Below are positions 35,022 to 46,587 of a stretch of 64,000 nt of DNA, one piece after another. Within the stretch, counting starts at the first letter, position 1; each line of letters begins with the position of its first letter. The notes beneath the pieces were generated by a model, which did no database searches, was not told the DNA's origin, and saw only the letters and a program-made list of their open reading frames with translations. Location: assembly GCA_028023455.1 (NCBI GenBank), contig JAQFVV010006723.1, positions 188,001-252,000 of the forward strand, in the 5' to 3' direction. The translations under genes and the position numbers were made by a program. Origin of the DNA: Epiperipatus broadwayi (taxonomy: Eukaryota > Onychophora > Udeonychophora > Euonychophora > Peripatidae).

Positions 35022-35501
35022 TGACTATATTAAACTCTCAATAAAATAAATAAGAAATAATCATAAAATTATTAACAATAATAAAGATTAAGAAAATAAT
35101 CATTTTATATTTTCTCTATAAATGTTGTTGTTTGAGTTTCTGTTTAGACATATTACACGATCATTAAACTTTTATTAAATGGTTATTAATTATCAAAGAA
35201 ATTGAAATAAAAATATTAAGCTATCAATCTAACTAAGCATCTGTTTAACAAAGTAAAAAGCATTACTTATGTAATAACATGCATCACATTTTCATTATTC
35301 ACAAACACATACACATTTCCTGCTTATTCTGTGTAGCAATCTAAATTTTATTTTTATTTGTGAGCAGATTGTTTACAATAATCCTTTCCACAAACGAGTG
35401 TTAAATGATACAGATTATATTTAGGTTCTGCCTCTTACTATATAGAACTGCAGAAAGACAATCTCTTTGTCACATTTTTTATTTATTTCTCTCAAACTTT
35501 C
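35022..35501. other. AT-rich spacer
   Basis: No gene seen. Ends at the target duplication of the family A insertion. Confidence 0.4.
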
Positions 35502-35651
35502 ACAAGTTAAGAAAATACATTGTACAGGCTTAAACCTGATTTATATATGTAATATATGCTGAATTCGAACTGAGAGTTTCATATGACCCACTACTCTCAG
35601 TGCCATTTTATATTGCTAACCCACCTGATCACACACATGTTGAAAAGATAA

Positions 35652-35711
35652 ATAATCATCAATATACGTATTTTGTGCAAAACCAGCACTCATCAGTTGT
35701 TCCAGATTACC
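35652..35711 (-). ncRNA. Hammerhead ribozyme, family A, GAAA changed to AAAA
   Basis: The minus strand has CTGATGA intact and a GTGC/GCAC stem II, but AAAA replaces GAAA. The GATTAT side of stem I is present. Confidence 0.6.
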
Positions 35712-36065
35712 ATCTCCACACACATATACAATCAGTGCTCAACTTTATATTAAGATAGCCAATCCTCGTACTTTAATGGATAGGCTTCAAACTACTTCAA
35801 CCCACAACTCTTCAGCCTTCCACTTCATTAAAAATCTGATGGTCGAACGTTCAAAGCCCATGTTAGTGCCAAGGTTGTCATCCTACCCATGTTGACCTTT
35901 GGATAGGATGACAATCTTGGCACTAATATTCCGTCATCAGATTTTCAATGAAATGGAAGGCTGAAGAGTTGTGGATTGAAGTAGTATGAATCCTGTCCAT
36001 TAAAGTATGAGGATTGGCTATCTTAATATAAAGCCGAGCACTGATCGTATATATGTGTGGATATG

Positions 36066-36124
36066 GTAATCCGGACCAACTAATGAGTGCTGGTTTAGCA
36101 CAAAATATGAATATTGGTGATTAT
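36066..36124 (+). ncRNA. Hammerhead ribozyme, family A, decayed
   Basis: GTAATC/GATTAT and ACCAA/TTGGT form stem I. Stem II GTGCT/AGCAC is perfect around GGTTT. The core is CTAATGA, and AAAA replaces GAAA (as in the other arm, so that change predates the arm duplication). Confidence 0.6.
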
Positions 36125-36208
36125 TTATCCTTTCAACATGTGTGTGATCAGGTGGGTCAGCTATATAAGATGGCACTGAGAGTAGTGGGTCATATACAAG
36201 TTAAGAAA

Positions 36209-36549
36209 GTAAAAAGATAACTTTATTATTTTAAAGTGCAAAGAATAAAATAAAATTTTATCTTTATTTTTTTATAATTATTATTCAGATTTAAATCTTT
36301 CTAATCTTATGCATAATATTTAAATATCTCTTAATTACAAATTTCAATAATTCGTATCAAAATTTTATTTATTCCTTTATAAAAGCTTTTACGATTAAAT
36401 CTTTTATATACAATTATATGTAAATTGTTTATCCATGATGTTTTTATAAACTTAAATAAATATACAAATAAAAAACTCCATTCCTTCTTTATAAATTAAA
36501 ATATTTTACTTTTATACTTTCCCTCTTTCTAAAAAATTGAAGATAAAAA
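36209..36549. other. AT-rich spacer
   Basis: Nothing recognisable. Confidence 0.4.
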
Positions 36550-36800
36550 ATGCCATATGGTATTTTACATTATTTTTCTGTGACAGTTTTTTCTGTAGAC
36601 AAAGATGAGAGATGTCAAAAACAAAGCTTAAAGGTATTGTGCAATATTATACACATAATTAGAGATTGGCATGTAAAAATAATAATAGGGAAAGTTCTAC
36701 ATTATGATCAGGCTTTGATAGTTAAATTGGAACATATATTTTATTTCTTTTATCTTGGATATTAGACTAATAATGTTGTAAATAAACATTTTGAAAATTT
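36550..36800 (+). pseudogene. LINE reverse transcriptase scrap
   Basis: The 71-codon frame ends LEHIFYFFYLGY, which resembles the LExVxxFxYLGS motif after the RT active site in RTE- and CR1-like LINEs. Upstream residues fit only loosely. It may be part of the same RTE copy as 38820-39040. Confidence 0.35.
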
Positions 36801-37506
36801 CCTTAGAGTCTGAACCACAATTTTGTAGGAAGGTCAGTTTTATTTTTTTTGCAAGATATTACCTGTGAAACATTAAAATTTTTAATATTATCTGATATGA
36901 GATTCCCTCAATTTATTGTCATTCACTTCTTCACCTGTTATTCTTTCATTTATATATTCTCCATATTACATATATATTGAGAATTAATTTGCATTCACTT
37001 TCAACAAGTTGCAATTTCTTATGTGTAAATTATTTTCCATGCATGATCCATTGAAATAATAAATATGGACTTTGTAATATTTATGTAAAACTTAAAAAGT
37101 AAAATGTATAGCTTAGTTTCTACCTTAGTTTGACCTATGCCTTGATAATTATTATCATATGAAAATAAATAATCTGTCCAACTTTGATGATAACAACTAT
37201 AATATTAAATATATATCACTATAAGTTAAAAACATGTATTAATATAAAACAAATGTTTTACAATTTCTGACAGAGGATATGAAATTTATTTTAATTAAAA
37301 GCAATCTTATAATATTTAAACCTCTACAATATATTGTGTTCATGTGATTGCTTAAACTATCTGTACACACATGTATACAAGCATCCATATTTTTATCATG
37401 CATTCATTTCCTAAAACTTTAATAGACAGGCTATATGATAAAAAAAATACTTGTTACCATAAAAATCTCAAGAAAGTAAATGTGAGATAAGACTTAATCC
37501 TATATT
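36801..37506. other. AT-rich interval
   Basis: No gene or motif seen. Confidence 0.4.
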
Positions 37507-37760
37507 AATTTTGAAAAAATAATTTCCATGTCTTATCCATATTGCTCTTTGCAGTACCACTACTAAAACCACCCCATTCCCAATTTAATGTCACATTATA
37601 CAAATCTTGTTCTTGTTTTTCTTTATATAATTTTACATTTTTTATCATTTTAATATTGCAATTATGATTAAATATTTTTGACGAAAATGTATATATCTAT
37701 TTTTGTTTCACTCTAGTTTTTGTTTCAATGTATATTTCTTTAACATTCATATTATTTAAA
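37507..37760 (-). pseudogene. Unidentified decayed coding remnant
   Basis: Reading leftward, about 80 codons carry a single internal stop (MNVKEIYIETKTRVKQK, then IYTFSSKIFNHNCNIKMIK, then VTLNWEWGGFSSGTAKSN) and end in a stop near 37507. Upstream, helical charged codons with TAA in place of some triplets suggest a decayed coiled coil. It could be a LINE ORF1. I do not recognise it. Confidence 0.3.
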
Positions 37761-38819
37761 TCATTTATTTCACCAATTTATTCAATTATTTAAATTCATT
37801 TTCTTTCTATAAATTATTTTTATTCTTATTTTTAAATGAAATTGTTATTAATCTTTTAAATATTTTTTTTTCTATCTCATAAAATTTACTTCTCACTTTT
37901 GCAACCACTATATATATATATTGTTGATTTATTTAAAATATTATTTTTATATTTAATTTTTTTATTATTACTACTAGTTAATTTATTTCTTAATCTTATG
38001 GGATCATTATTATACAGTTTCATTTTTTACATTAATTTCTTCTTTCAATAATGGCCTAATATTATGTACATATGCTCCTCAATTAGTTCACAATTCACAA
38101 TAAATTTCTTTTATATAAATGTTTATTTTTAATTTGTCATTATGTATTACTTTATTATTCGCAATATCTATAAAATTAATATTACTGTTATGAATATTCA
38201 CTCATTATTATTTATTTTATGCTATTTTTAAAATAAATCATTTTTTTAATATTTCAAATACCATAAAATAATCATCTACTTACCTAATATACAAAATGGT
38301 CCATTACTTAATCGAAATATTCACTTTCAAAATCGTTCATATAAATTTCTGCTAAACAACCCAAACAATTCTCAATGCTTAGATCTCATATTTGTTTATA
38401 ATAATTATTACATTCAAATATGATATTTTTAAAACAAATCTTTTCTTGCATAAAATTCTTACATTCTCTAATCATTGAATCATTAAATAATAGATTAACA
38501 AATTCTGCCTTCTCTCTTCAAAAATTAATATCCTACAAAGTGTCTTTCCTAGTAAATATACCCCTTAAAACTGATAACATTAAATGTATAGTCCTACCTC
38601 TAGAGGTAGTAAAACCAATTAATTTTCACAATTACAAATGAGATACCTTACATAAGTAAATGTTTAAAAGTTTTTAAATAGGCCATTGTAGGACAAACTT
38701 TCTCTAGCAGTCCACTCTCTTTTATATAAATGATTAATGATACACACATACACTATATATTGACATAAATTTGAATTTAAAAATGTTACTACTAAGTCAG
38801 TACATAATAAACAGGTATA
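37761..38819. other. AT-rich interval
   Basis: May continue the remnant at 37507-37760 on the minus strand. The 73-codon + frame at 38420-38641 has no family features. Confidence 0.3.
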
Positions 38820-39040
38820 GAAAAAATTAAGACTGAAATGGCTTGCTGGACTGAACATTTTATTAAATGAGATGATAGTAAATGGATTATTGAAATTTTA
38901 AATTGGATTCCAAGAAATTGCAAAAACCCTAGAAAGAGACCATATGTAAAAAGGATGAATGAAATAAAGAAAATTTACTGATGTGGATCAGAAAAACTGA
39001 ACTAAATTTGAAGGACTTCATCCTGAAGTTAGACCAATAA
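38820..39040 (+). pseudogene. RTE-type LINE 3' coding end
   Basis: The frame reads DDSKWIIEILNWIPRNCKNP then RKRPYVKRMNEIKKIY and CGS. This is the C-terminal block of RTE elements (DxRWxxxILxWxPRxxKRxxGRPxxRWxDEIKK), with several tryptophans lost. A short 5'-truncated fragment. Confidence 0.65.
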
Positions 39041-39138
39041 TGATTGAAAATGATGAAATTACTTTGTACGTTTTTTGTCTAAGATTTGGATAAACATTAT
39101 ATATCGCCTTAACACTTAATACTTCAATAAATCTTCAC

Positions 39139-39194
39139 ATGATCATTTCTTATGCTTGCACTGAGTGGCACTATTGTATGGAGAGTTTTGACTG
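39139..39194 (+). repeat. Family B fragment
   Basis: TTGCACTGAGTGGCACTATT and the following GTATGGAGAGTTTTG match the 3' part of the family B monomer. An isolated scrap just left of a complete insertion. Confidence 0.7.
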
Positions 39195-39320
39195 TTTCAA
39201 TAGATCTTATATCACACATAAAAAAACTTAATTAACAAAAATTAATTCTCAACTCATATTAATTTTCTTACACTTTATTTGAATACCTTTTCCCTTAGTT
39301 CAGTGTTCATTGTTTTCTAA

Positions 39321-39685
39321 TAAAATATGATGTAACAAGGCAAAACTCTCCATACAGTAGTGCCACCCTGTGCCAACCAGAGTAATCAATGGATGCCAGA
39401 AGGCTTGTGCATAAAATCCCTATCTAGTGCCTACTCATCCAATATCCCCAGACTAGTTTCTGGCTTGTGGCTTTCGTCAGTGAGGAGCCAGAAACTAGTC
39501 TGGGGATATTGGATGAATAGGCACTAGATAGGGATTTTATGCACAGGCCTTCTGGCATCCATTGATTACTCTGGCTGGCACAGGGTCGCACTACTGTATG
39601 GAGAGTTTTGCCTTGTTTAATAACAATTATGTGCTAGTATGAGATAGTGATCATGTGATGTTTAGTGGTTTAAAATATGATGTAA
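39321..39685. mobile_element. Family B palindromic retroposon with 15-bp target duplication
   Basis: TAAAATATGATGTAA occurs at 39321-39335 and 39671-39685. The left arm 39336-39465 and right arm 39486-39615 are complementary over 130 bp with very few mismatches, around a 20-nt loop. A 55-nt tail, 39616-39670, lies between palindrome and right duplication. The loop plus the left arm carries a hammerhead with intact core on the minus strand. The very high arm identity suggests recent insertion or gene conversion between arms. Confidence 0.9.
39437..39485 (-). ncRNA. Hammerhead ribozyme, family B, intact core, outer stem I lost
   Basis: On the minus strand CCTCA (39485-39481) pairs with TGGGG (39450-39446). 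CTGACGA is at 39480-39474, GAAA at 39460-39457 and the GTC cleavage triplet at 39453-39451. The TTGGAT partner is present, but its upstream ATCCAA mate is replaced because the palindrome turns here. Confidence 0.7.
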
Positions 39686-40601
39686 TTATTCATAAAGAAA
39701 ATTATTTTATTATTAGCATTAAATTGCAGACATACTTAACATACATTAACATCTATCAACATCATTCATTGATCAACTAGTTGGATTATAACTTAATAAT
39801 TTACGCTTGATTAATATTGCTTAACAAACCAAAAATACTATAAAAACTTATAAGCAGTTTCCATTACTCTTAGTCAAACGATAACAAATATACTCTTCTC
39901 CATGTAGCAATTCTTAATGAATGAATATATAGTTCTGATACTGTAGTTCTCTCACATCATCGTTTATGTTAAGATCTCTAGGCAGCTCAAAGACAATTTA
40001 TCTAGACTAATTTATGTTGGACATAATCGATGCACTGACTGTAAAAATAGCAAAATGTGATCGTAATACAGGTATAATGTGGCTTATACCTGCGGTTAAA
40101 GTGCTATCACATTTCTACGGGTTTTGAACCGATCAATTATGTTTTTTTTTGTTTAATTCCAAGAATTACAATCAAATTTTAAAGATTGTACTCACCCTAG
40201 ACAAATTACATTATTACAAAATCAATGGTTCTCAAATTTTCAAGTGTGTGATTTCAAAAAACTATTAGTACAGTACCTTTAACTTCCGCTTTGCTTTACT
40301 TTCATTTAATCTCAATCCACTCTAATGAAATGGATATATTTTTAAGAATTTATTAAAGATAAGTAAATACATATATTATAATGATTTGAAATTTAATACT
40401 GGTTCTACGGAGATTTCATCGGGAATTTATTGGAGAATCATTACCTCCTGCAAATTCTGGAAAAAGCATAAATAAAAGCCAATGAAAATGATCACAATAT
40501 TATTAATGATTTGTAGTAAATTAATGGCCATTATTTACATATATATAAAAAAAGAAATTAATTTGCCGCTCAATAATTTTATAATGGGTTTAAGTCTTTA
40601 C
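39686..40601. other. Intergenic sequence, mixed composition
   Basis: 39950-40140 is somewhat GC-richer, with a CTACGGGTTTTGAACCGATC stretch. No gene recognised. Confidence 0.35.
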
Positions 40602-40665
40602 ATGTGATGTGATGTATTATGGCCTCTCCTTAAATGTGATGTGATGTATTATGGCTTCTCCTTAA
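40602..40665. repeat. 32-bp tandem repeat, two copies (LINE tail)
   Basis: The two copies differ by one base (GGCCTC versus GGCTTC). Confidence 0.85.
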
Positions 40666-40766
40666 ATGAAGTCAAGAATATCTCAGCAATTATGCCCAGA
40701 TAAATCTGTTAGCCACTTTCTTTTACATTCCCCACTCTAAATTTACCCATAATCTGCTCTATCCCA

Positions 40767-41729
40767 TTACCACAACATAATTTTCGTCAACTCTATAACC
40801 TTTATATCTAAATCCCTCTTATCTTTTCCCAAACCCAGCATAAAAACCAATAATTCACTTTCTGTATAATCACTCTTTTCATATTTATTTTTCCACAACT
40901 TCATTATATGTACCCTTTCTGTTTTCAAACATTTACATTCAATTAACAAATGCCTAATATTTTCAATTCCTTCCTTACATAATTTACAAAATAAATCACC
41001 CATATTTTTCCATTTACATGTATATTCTTTTGTAGCTAAAGATCCCGTTCGAGCCTTAAACAATAAACTACTTTCCTTACTATTATCATATATTAACTCA
41101 CACCTAATATTCTGTTTATTTCTATATATATTTAAACTCTTTTTACTCTCCATATTATTTCTCCATCTCTCTAACTCCCTAATCTTTATTAATAAATTTA
41201 TTCTTTTATCCCATTCCTTACTACTATAACACTCAATAATCCTCTTAACACAATCATCCCATCTTTTGTACAAATATACTGATATAAATTCTTTATCCAA
41301 ATCTTTTGCATACTGCATTACCTTTCTCACCCATCTTGTTACCTGCCCTTTACTCATAACCCAATTAAATACTATTTTAGCTATTCTTTTATTATCAATA
41401 AACTGCAATCTGCCAAACATTTTCATATTACTTTTTGCATCTCTCATATGAAAACTTGACCATCCCATTTCTCCTTGAATTGCCTCCCTTGCTGTCCATA
41501 CTTCTGCATCCAATGCATGTCTTCCTACTTCCTTTTGAGCTTTTTCTAAATAATCTAATATCTTTTTACTAACATATAATGCATCATTACCATATGTTAA
41601 CCTTGCTACTGCAACTCCTTTCCATATAATTCTAGCTACATCATATTTATTATATGAAAATATTGTTAATTTCTTTATCAATCCCTTTCTTTTCTTTGCT
41701 TCATTTATCAATTTTTTTCTCCCATTCAT
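40767..41729 (-). pseudogene. LINE polyprotein C-terminal region, 320 intact codons
   Basis: The longest open frame of the window. From N- to C-terminus: the RT thumb segment (RIIWKGVAVARLTYGNDALY, then YLEKAQKEVGRHAL), an EAIQGEMGWSSFHMRDAK block found in several arthropod and other invertebrate LINEs, a Trp/Lys-rich linker (RWDDCVKRIIE), and a C-terminal C-x2-C-x8-H-x4-C knuckle (CKLCKEGIENIRHLLIEC) of nucleic-acid-binding type. Upstream in another frame (41742-41845) sits INxYSYLGI-like RT sequence, so one frameshift separates the parts. The catalytic RT core is absent because of 5' truncation. The intact 320 codons make this much younger than the other LINEs here. Confidence 0.8.
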
Positions 41730-41741
41730 CCAAATAATTTT

Positions 41742-41845
41742 TCTGATTACTTAAAATAATTCCCAAATAACTATATCTATTCACCCCACTTAACTTAATA
41801 TCTCCCAATAAAAATTCTACATCTTCTCTTTCCTCAGTTATAAAG
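41742..41845 (-). pseudogene. LINE RT thumb, frameshifted upstream part
   Basis: Minus-strand codons give FLLGDIKLSGVNRYSYLGII, the YLGI motif that follows the RT active site. It continues into 40767-41729 after a frameshift. Confidence 0.6.
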
Positions 41846-43949
41846 CACTAAAGCGACCTCTATTCCAAAATAAATTAGATAACAGGTTAGCGGTTTTTTT
41901 AATTTTACAATCGTACAGGATTTGCTTTAGTTTAAAAATTGATTTAAATTGTTTTTAAAAGTATTTATTAATTTTGTAATAAAATTTCTGTATGATTATT
42001 TGAATTTTCTTTTGGAGAATAGCCATCTGTGTAAACGATGTATTTTTTTTTTTTTTATAGAAGCGCATTGTTTCCGTAATCTATGAACGTTATTAGTTAC
42101 TGTACCCTAGGTATCATTGCGTGCTTTTTGACGCATCATTTTAAGATTGATAAAACTTTAAATAAATTTTGAGGCCCCTTCCAGAGCGTAGCCAGTCGTA
42201 AGAGGAGAACAAGGGGAATGTATATTAGAGACCTTGGTTGTGTATGCGGCTCTAACCTCAATCGTGTAATTCATTTTTTACTGTCTCCAAAATTTTCTGG
42301 GGATCGTTTCAAAAACATTGGAAAAAGGGGGGAGAGTACTTTGATATTTTTCTGTGGTTGATTATTTGTGTTTAATGGCATTTTTAATGAAGTATTTGCA
42401 TCATTACTTTGGATTATAAATGTGTAAAACCAATTTTAATATTCTCTACAGTTTTTGTAATATATTTTGTTATATATAATGCGATAATATTTGGATAGCA
42501 AAGCGGTAAGCTTATGTTGCCAAGTAAATTATTGATATTTATCTAAAATTTATTATTTCAACCTAAAGATTACAAAAGATATATTAGATATCATTTGCAT
42601 GCTTATACTAACCTAATTAATGGATCAGTTTTTTTTAAAAAAAAAAAAAACAATAAGATATTTTATTAGCAATGATGGCAAATTATTTAACGGCAAAAGA
42701 AAAATCATGAATGTAAAATATTATTTGAAAACATGAAAATAATACAATTTACTTAAGAAAATAAATCTAAAAATAATATATTTAGTAAATAATCAGTGCT
42801 TGAAAAAACATATTTTTAATAAATTGATGAATGACCAACATATATTAAATTAGCAATAATGATGAACACTAATTTAATTGCTTCACAATGTTTGCATTGA
42901 TAACACTTATTGAAATATTATTTTCAGATTTGCTTTTATTTTTAAGCATGACTACTAACACTCAACACATTTCCAAGGTAGTTTGAATAATAATAAAAAC
43001 TAAAAATAGTATAAAATAATGTGCCATTGACCAGAAGTACTTTTTTGTTGTTTCTTTGATTATTCGAGTAGTTGCACAGCAGATCATTTTCAAAAATGCA
43101 TCATTCACTTACGAAAGTTATTATTTTAATTATTAGACAAATCAAATAAGATAAATGAAGCTATATATGTACATATTCTCTATATGTTAACCAAAAGCAA
43201 TTTAATTCGAAGATCTATCAAAATGATAAGTATTTAGTTTCAATATTCTTTGTAAATGTGAAAATATATCAGATTTGTTGAAAAAATATATCACAAATTT
43301 TATGTTGATGATTATAATAATTAAGTTGTCTACAGTTATTATGAAATAAACATATTTTGCTTTTATTATATAAGGTGTCTATTTTATCTTTGTCCATTAT
43401 AGACATCTTCTTTATTTGAAAAATTAGCAAATTGATTAAATTAATTAAAATGATCCAAATATTTATTTATTATTCAATGCTGCATTGTATACAATTTTTT
43501 TTAAAATCTGAACACTCCCCATCTTCAATTCAAATTTGCATGAAAACAGTGCAGGTTACATAGCAGAATATATCATTCTGAATGTTAACATTTTTATAGT
43601 TATAGACAAATGTTTTAAATTTTTTTTTGTACTATTTTATTGTTTAATTTTAAATGTAGGTTTATTATATCATTGAAAATAAATTTAATGACTTCAATTA
43701 TATCTCACATATTAAATATGAAAATTTTGTATTCCTCAAAATATTCTTTATAACTTTACCTATAAAATGTTTGATTTTTTTTATATTCTGTTCTATGATT
43801 AAAAAGCTATGTAAATATTTGTGATGAAACTTGTGGCAATTATTAGTTTCTTAATAATATTTCAAAAATTTGAAAAAGTTATTCCATTAGTTATAAAATA
43901 TTCATTGACTTTACAATTGATATATTAATTTATCCATAAAGTTAATGCT
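41846..43949. other. AT-rich interval with one GC-richer block
   Basis: 42050-42340 has more G+C and CpG than its surroundings (TTTCCGTAATC, GGTATCATTGCGTGC, CCAGTCGTAAGAGG). It could be a transposon end or a regulatory block, but I see no repeat partner or frame. The rest is AT-rich with nothing recognisable. Confidence 0.35.
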
Positions 43950-43999
43950 ACAAAAAATCTCTCTCAGAGTAATCAGTAAAGAAAATTGACTGAAGAGAA

Positions 44000-44352
44000 A
44001 ACAAAAATGAAGGAAAAATATACAAAGTCACAGATAGAATTATTTTCATGATTATAAATTAGATTTCATAATAAGGAAACAATTTCAAGTAGAAGAAGAA
44101 AGCCAAAATGAAGTAACTATGCCTAATAATCAAAATACAAATATTGTGGAGAAAAATTTAACAAGTCAAACAAGATTAAGATTAACCAAACTGAGAAACA
44201 TTTTGAAACTATGGAAAAAAAGACAAATAAAACAAGAACATATATTGTATTTTTGTAAAGAAATAAATAGTCATGGAAGAGTATTGGAAAATCTTTCTAA
44301 AATAAAATTTGATGAAATGATACAGCAAAATAACAGTAACTGTAAGTAATCC
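44000..44352 (+). pseudogene. Unidentified decayed coding sequence
   Basis: The frame from the ATG at 44119 gives 76 codons, and the same frame is open back to about 44036, preceded by another frame with MKEKYTKSQIELFS. The product is a charged helical protein (RLRLTKLRNILKLWKKRQIK, then YFCKEINSHGRVLENLSKI). It ends 125 bp before the gypsy 5' LTR, with a donor-like ACTGTAAGTAA at the stop. The family is not recognised. It could be a host exon, a decayed host gene or part of another element. Confidence 0.3.
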
Positions 44353-44477
44353 ACATTTATTATCACTTAAGCAAAAACATCAATACATTTTTCCTAAAAG
44401 TGCCGATAGGTCTTTCTCTTCATCTTTTATTTTAGAAGTATATCAAATGGTGAAAAATAACATCATAGTTAGTGAAA

Positions 44478-44846
44478 TGTGTATATATAAGTGCAAATAT
44501 TTGTAAGTTTATGTTAAATAAAGTTCATTATGGGAAATGATTACTTCACAATACTTACATAATTACTCAAAGAAATTAGCCTGGACTGAACTTAAAAATT
44601 ATTTATTCAAATTAAACATATATGGATACACTAAAAAAGCAGCAGCAAACAGAGGGTGTGTGCAAAGCTTGGAAAATCAGATGTAAATTTTATTATCAAG
44701 TAATGTGTATACAGAAATAATATAAATACTACAAAAGATTATTAAACTTTAATTGAAACAGTCTCTAATAAGCTCACATTCATTTTTATTTGTGTTGTTT
44801 ATTTTATTGTGATCTGGCTGGTATGCATATATCCCCATAGTACACA
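44478..44846 (+). repeat. 5' LTR
   Basis: Matches 49214-49673 with indels; the right copy has about 90 extra bases. Just inside it, 44847-44925 contains a short duplicated stretch (GATGACAGGCRAYCTGAAG twice). Confidence 0.8.
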
Positions 44847-45038
44847 GTAGATGACAGGCAATCTGAAGTATAGCAGATGGCTGCAGATGACAGGCGACCT
44901 GAAGTTAACAGTAGATTGGCTATAGGCAACAATTTTTAATGTAGTTAAGAGAACCTGTACATTAGCACCATAGACGATTAGCATGTTAATATTGTAATTG
45001 AAAGAACTGACATTTGTATATAAATTAAACTTTCAAAA

Positions 45039-45700
45039 ATGGTATTTCACAATAATGTTAAGGAATTTAATGTTAATGACACAGCAAATTGGTGTTTTTA
45101 TATAGAGCACATAGAGAAATATATGGTCATTAATAAGATAGGGGATTCACATACTATTGGTAGCGATGTCAATGTGGTTGGCAGGCAAAGATGTTCTGCA
45201 AATAGCAAAAAGACTTATTGAAGCCTCTAGAAGAAATCGCATACTCGAGCTTAAAGGAAAATAAAGTACATTAAATCAGTGACGTCTAATGTCACATCTG
45301 CATTTTAGAAATAGGAGACAAGCATCAAATGAGAGACATCAGCAATATGATATAGCACTGATGGAATTGGTGAACACTGTGAATTTAGTGTTGAATTGGA
45401 TGATGTGTACCTTGATCAATGGCTACGGGGAATAAATTGTGTTCTCCTAGCATTGACATACAAGAGTTATTCATGGAAGATGCCACAGAATTTCAAAATA
45501 ATAGAAATATAGCAACATATAAAATGATGGCAAATAAAGTTGACATTCAGACCAAGAGTTGCCGAAGCCCTACAAAATTTTTTGTAGGCTACTATTGCAG
45601 TGAGAAAGGGCAGAAAGAAGGCCTGTAAATTTAAAAACACTAAATGCCATGTGAGAAAAGCAGACATTTACAATGTGTATGTGCACAAAAAATAAAGTTA
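45039..45700 (+). pseudogene. Gag remnant
   Basis: The ATG at 45039 opens MVFHNNVKEFNVND and then YIEHIEKYMVINKIGDS, the conserved start of metazoan Ty3/gypsy Gag (a vxeFN box, then YIERxExYxxaNxIxD). Later frames give FRNRRQASNERHQQYDIALM, like the HFRxRxQxxxE box. Two decayed knuckles lie at about 45585-45690 (GYYCSEKG, CKF, MPCEKS, QCVCAQK in shifting frames). Frameshifts occur near 45220 and 45625. Confidence 0.7.
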
Positions 45701-45863
45701 GAAAAAGAGTTAGGTACAAATCACGGGGAGGAGGAATCAAAAGTAAAACAAGTAAAAATAATATAGATAATAACCACATTTGTTTAAAGACATGAATTTT
45801 CTGACAAAAACCCTATATGGAAATTGGTAGCAGTATAGGGTTGATCTTAATTTCACTAGAAGA

Positions 45864-46060
45864 TTGGATAAAAATAATAAAGAAGATAAGAAAGAGTGCC
45901 ATTATGGAAAAGTGGAGGTTATAGCCATGGATGTAAATAGAAATGGGATTGATATACAAGGTAAAATAATGATACCAGATAAACTGAAGGCCACAATAAA
46001 ATTTCTGCCATTGTATATTGTGAAAAGAAACCTTATTCAAATCTTAGGAAGAAACTGATT
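45864..46060 (+). pseudogene. Aspartic protease remnant
   Basis: The frame gives DVNRNGIDIQGKIMIPDKLK and then FLPLYIVKRNLIQILGRN. The last block matches the LPLxVVxGxxxxLLGRxW segment that ends retroviral-type proteases of this clade. The catalytic DTGA segment appears to be deleted between the first and second parts. Confidence 0.6.
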
Positions 46061-46587
46061 TGGACCTCTGAATTGATATAGTCAGGAAAATAAAATTAAA
46101 GTCTGAACCAAAGATCCATAGCTGTTGAAAGCACCAGCAGAGTTTAAAACAAAGCAGGTCACCATAAAACAAGTTAAAAATACACAGCCCATTATATGCA
46201 AGCTTCAAAAGATTCCATTCACAGAAAGGTTCAAAGTGGAAAATATGATCAAGAGAGACATGCTAATTCCAATAGAATTGTCCTGGGCTACTCCAGTTGC
46301 AATGATTTTAAAACCAGATAGGATTCTCCATTTATGCAGAGATTACCGAGTGATGCTTAAGAAATATATAAGGCGCTTATCCAGTACCAAATGTTTAGGG
46401 TCACTGTCTTTGTCACAGAATGCAAAGTATTTTGTCAAGCTCAATTTGAAATCCACATTCTACCAAACCCAGTTATAATTAGAACAGACAATTTGCACTC
46501 ACCTCAGCTTATTCAAGTGTAATAAGTTGCCATATAAGATTATAATCACACCAAATCTGTTCCAAGCCAAGATGGGCAGTTTGTTTC

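Larger units (their letters stand above)
35502..36208. mobile_element. Family A palindromic retroposon with 13-bp target duplication
   Basis: ACAAGTTAAGAAA occurs at 35502-35514 and at 36196-36208. Between them a tail of 66 nt (35515-35580) precedes a palindrome, 35581-36195, whose right end abuts the duplication. The palindrome turns near 35890 with hardly any loop. Its sequence is related to the units at 23.0-24.0 kb, including the hammerhead in both arms and the stretch around AGATTTTCAATGRAATGGA. The tail, read on the minus strand, contains GTTCGAATTC, which resembles a Pol III box B. Confidence 0.85.
40602..41845 (-). mobile_element. 5'-truncated LINE (non-LTR retrotransposon)
   Basis: Contains the end of the reverse transcriptase and the C-terminal zinc-knuckle domain. 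It finishes with a 3' UTR whose last part is two 32-bp copies (from 40602 and 40634) of TGTGATGTGATGTATTATGG plus TCTCCTTAAA, the sort of short tandem tail that ends many LINEs in place of poly(A). No clear target duplication was found. It is 5'-truncated at about 41845, as is usual for target-primed insertion. Confidence 0.8.
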
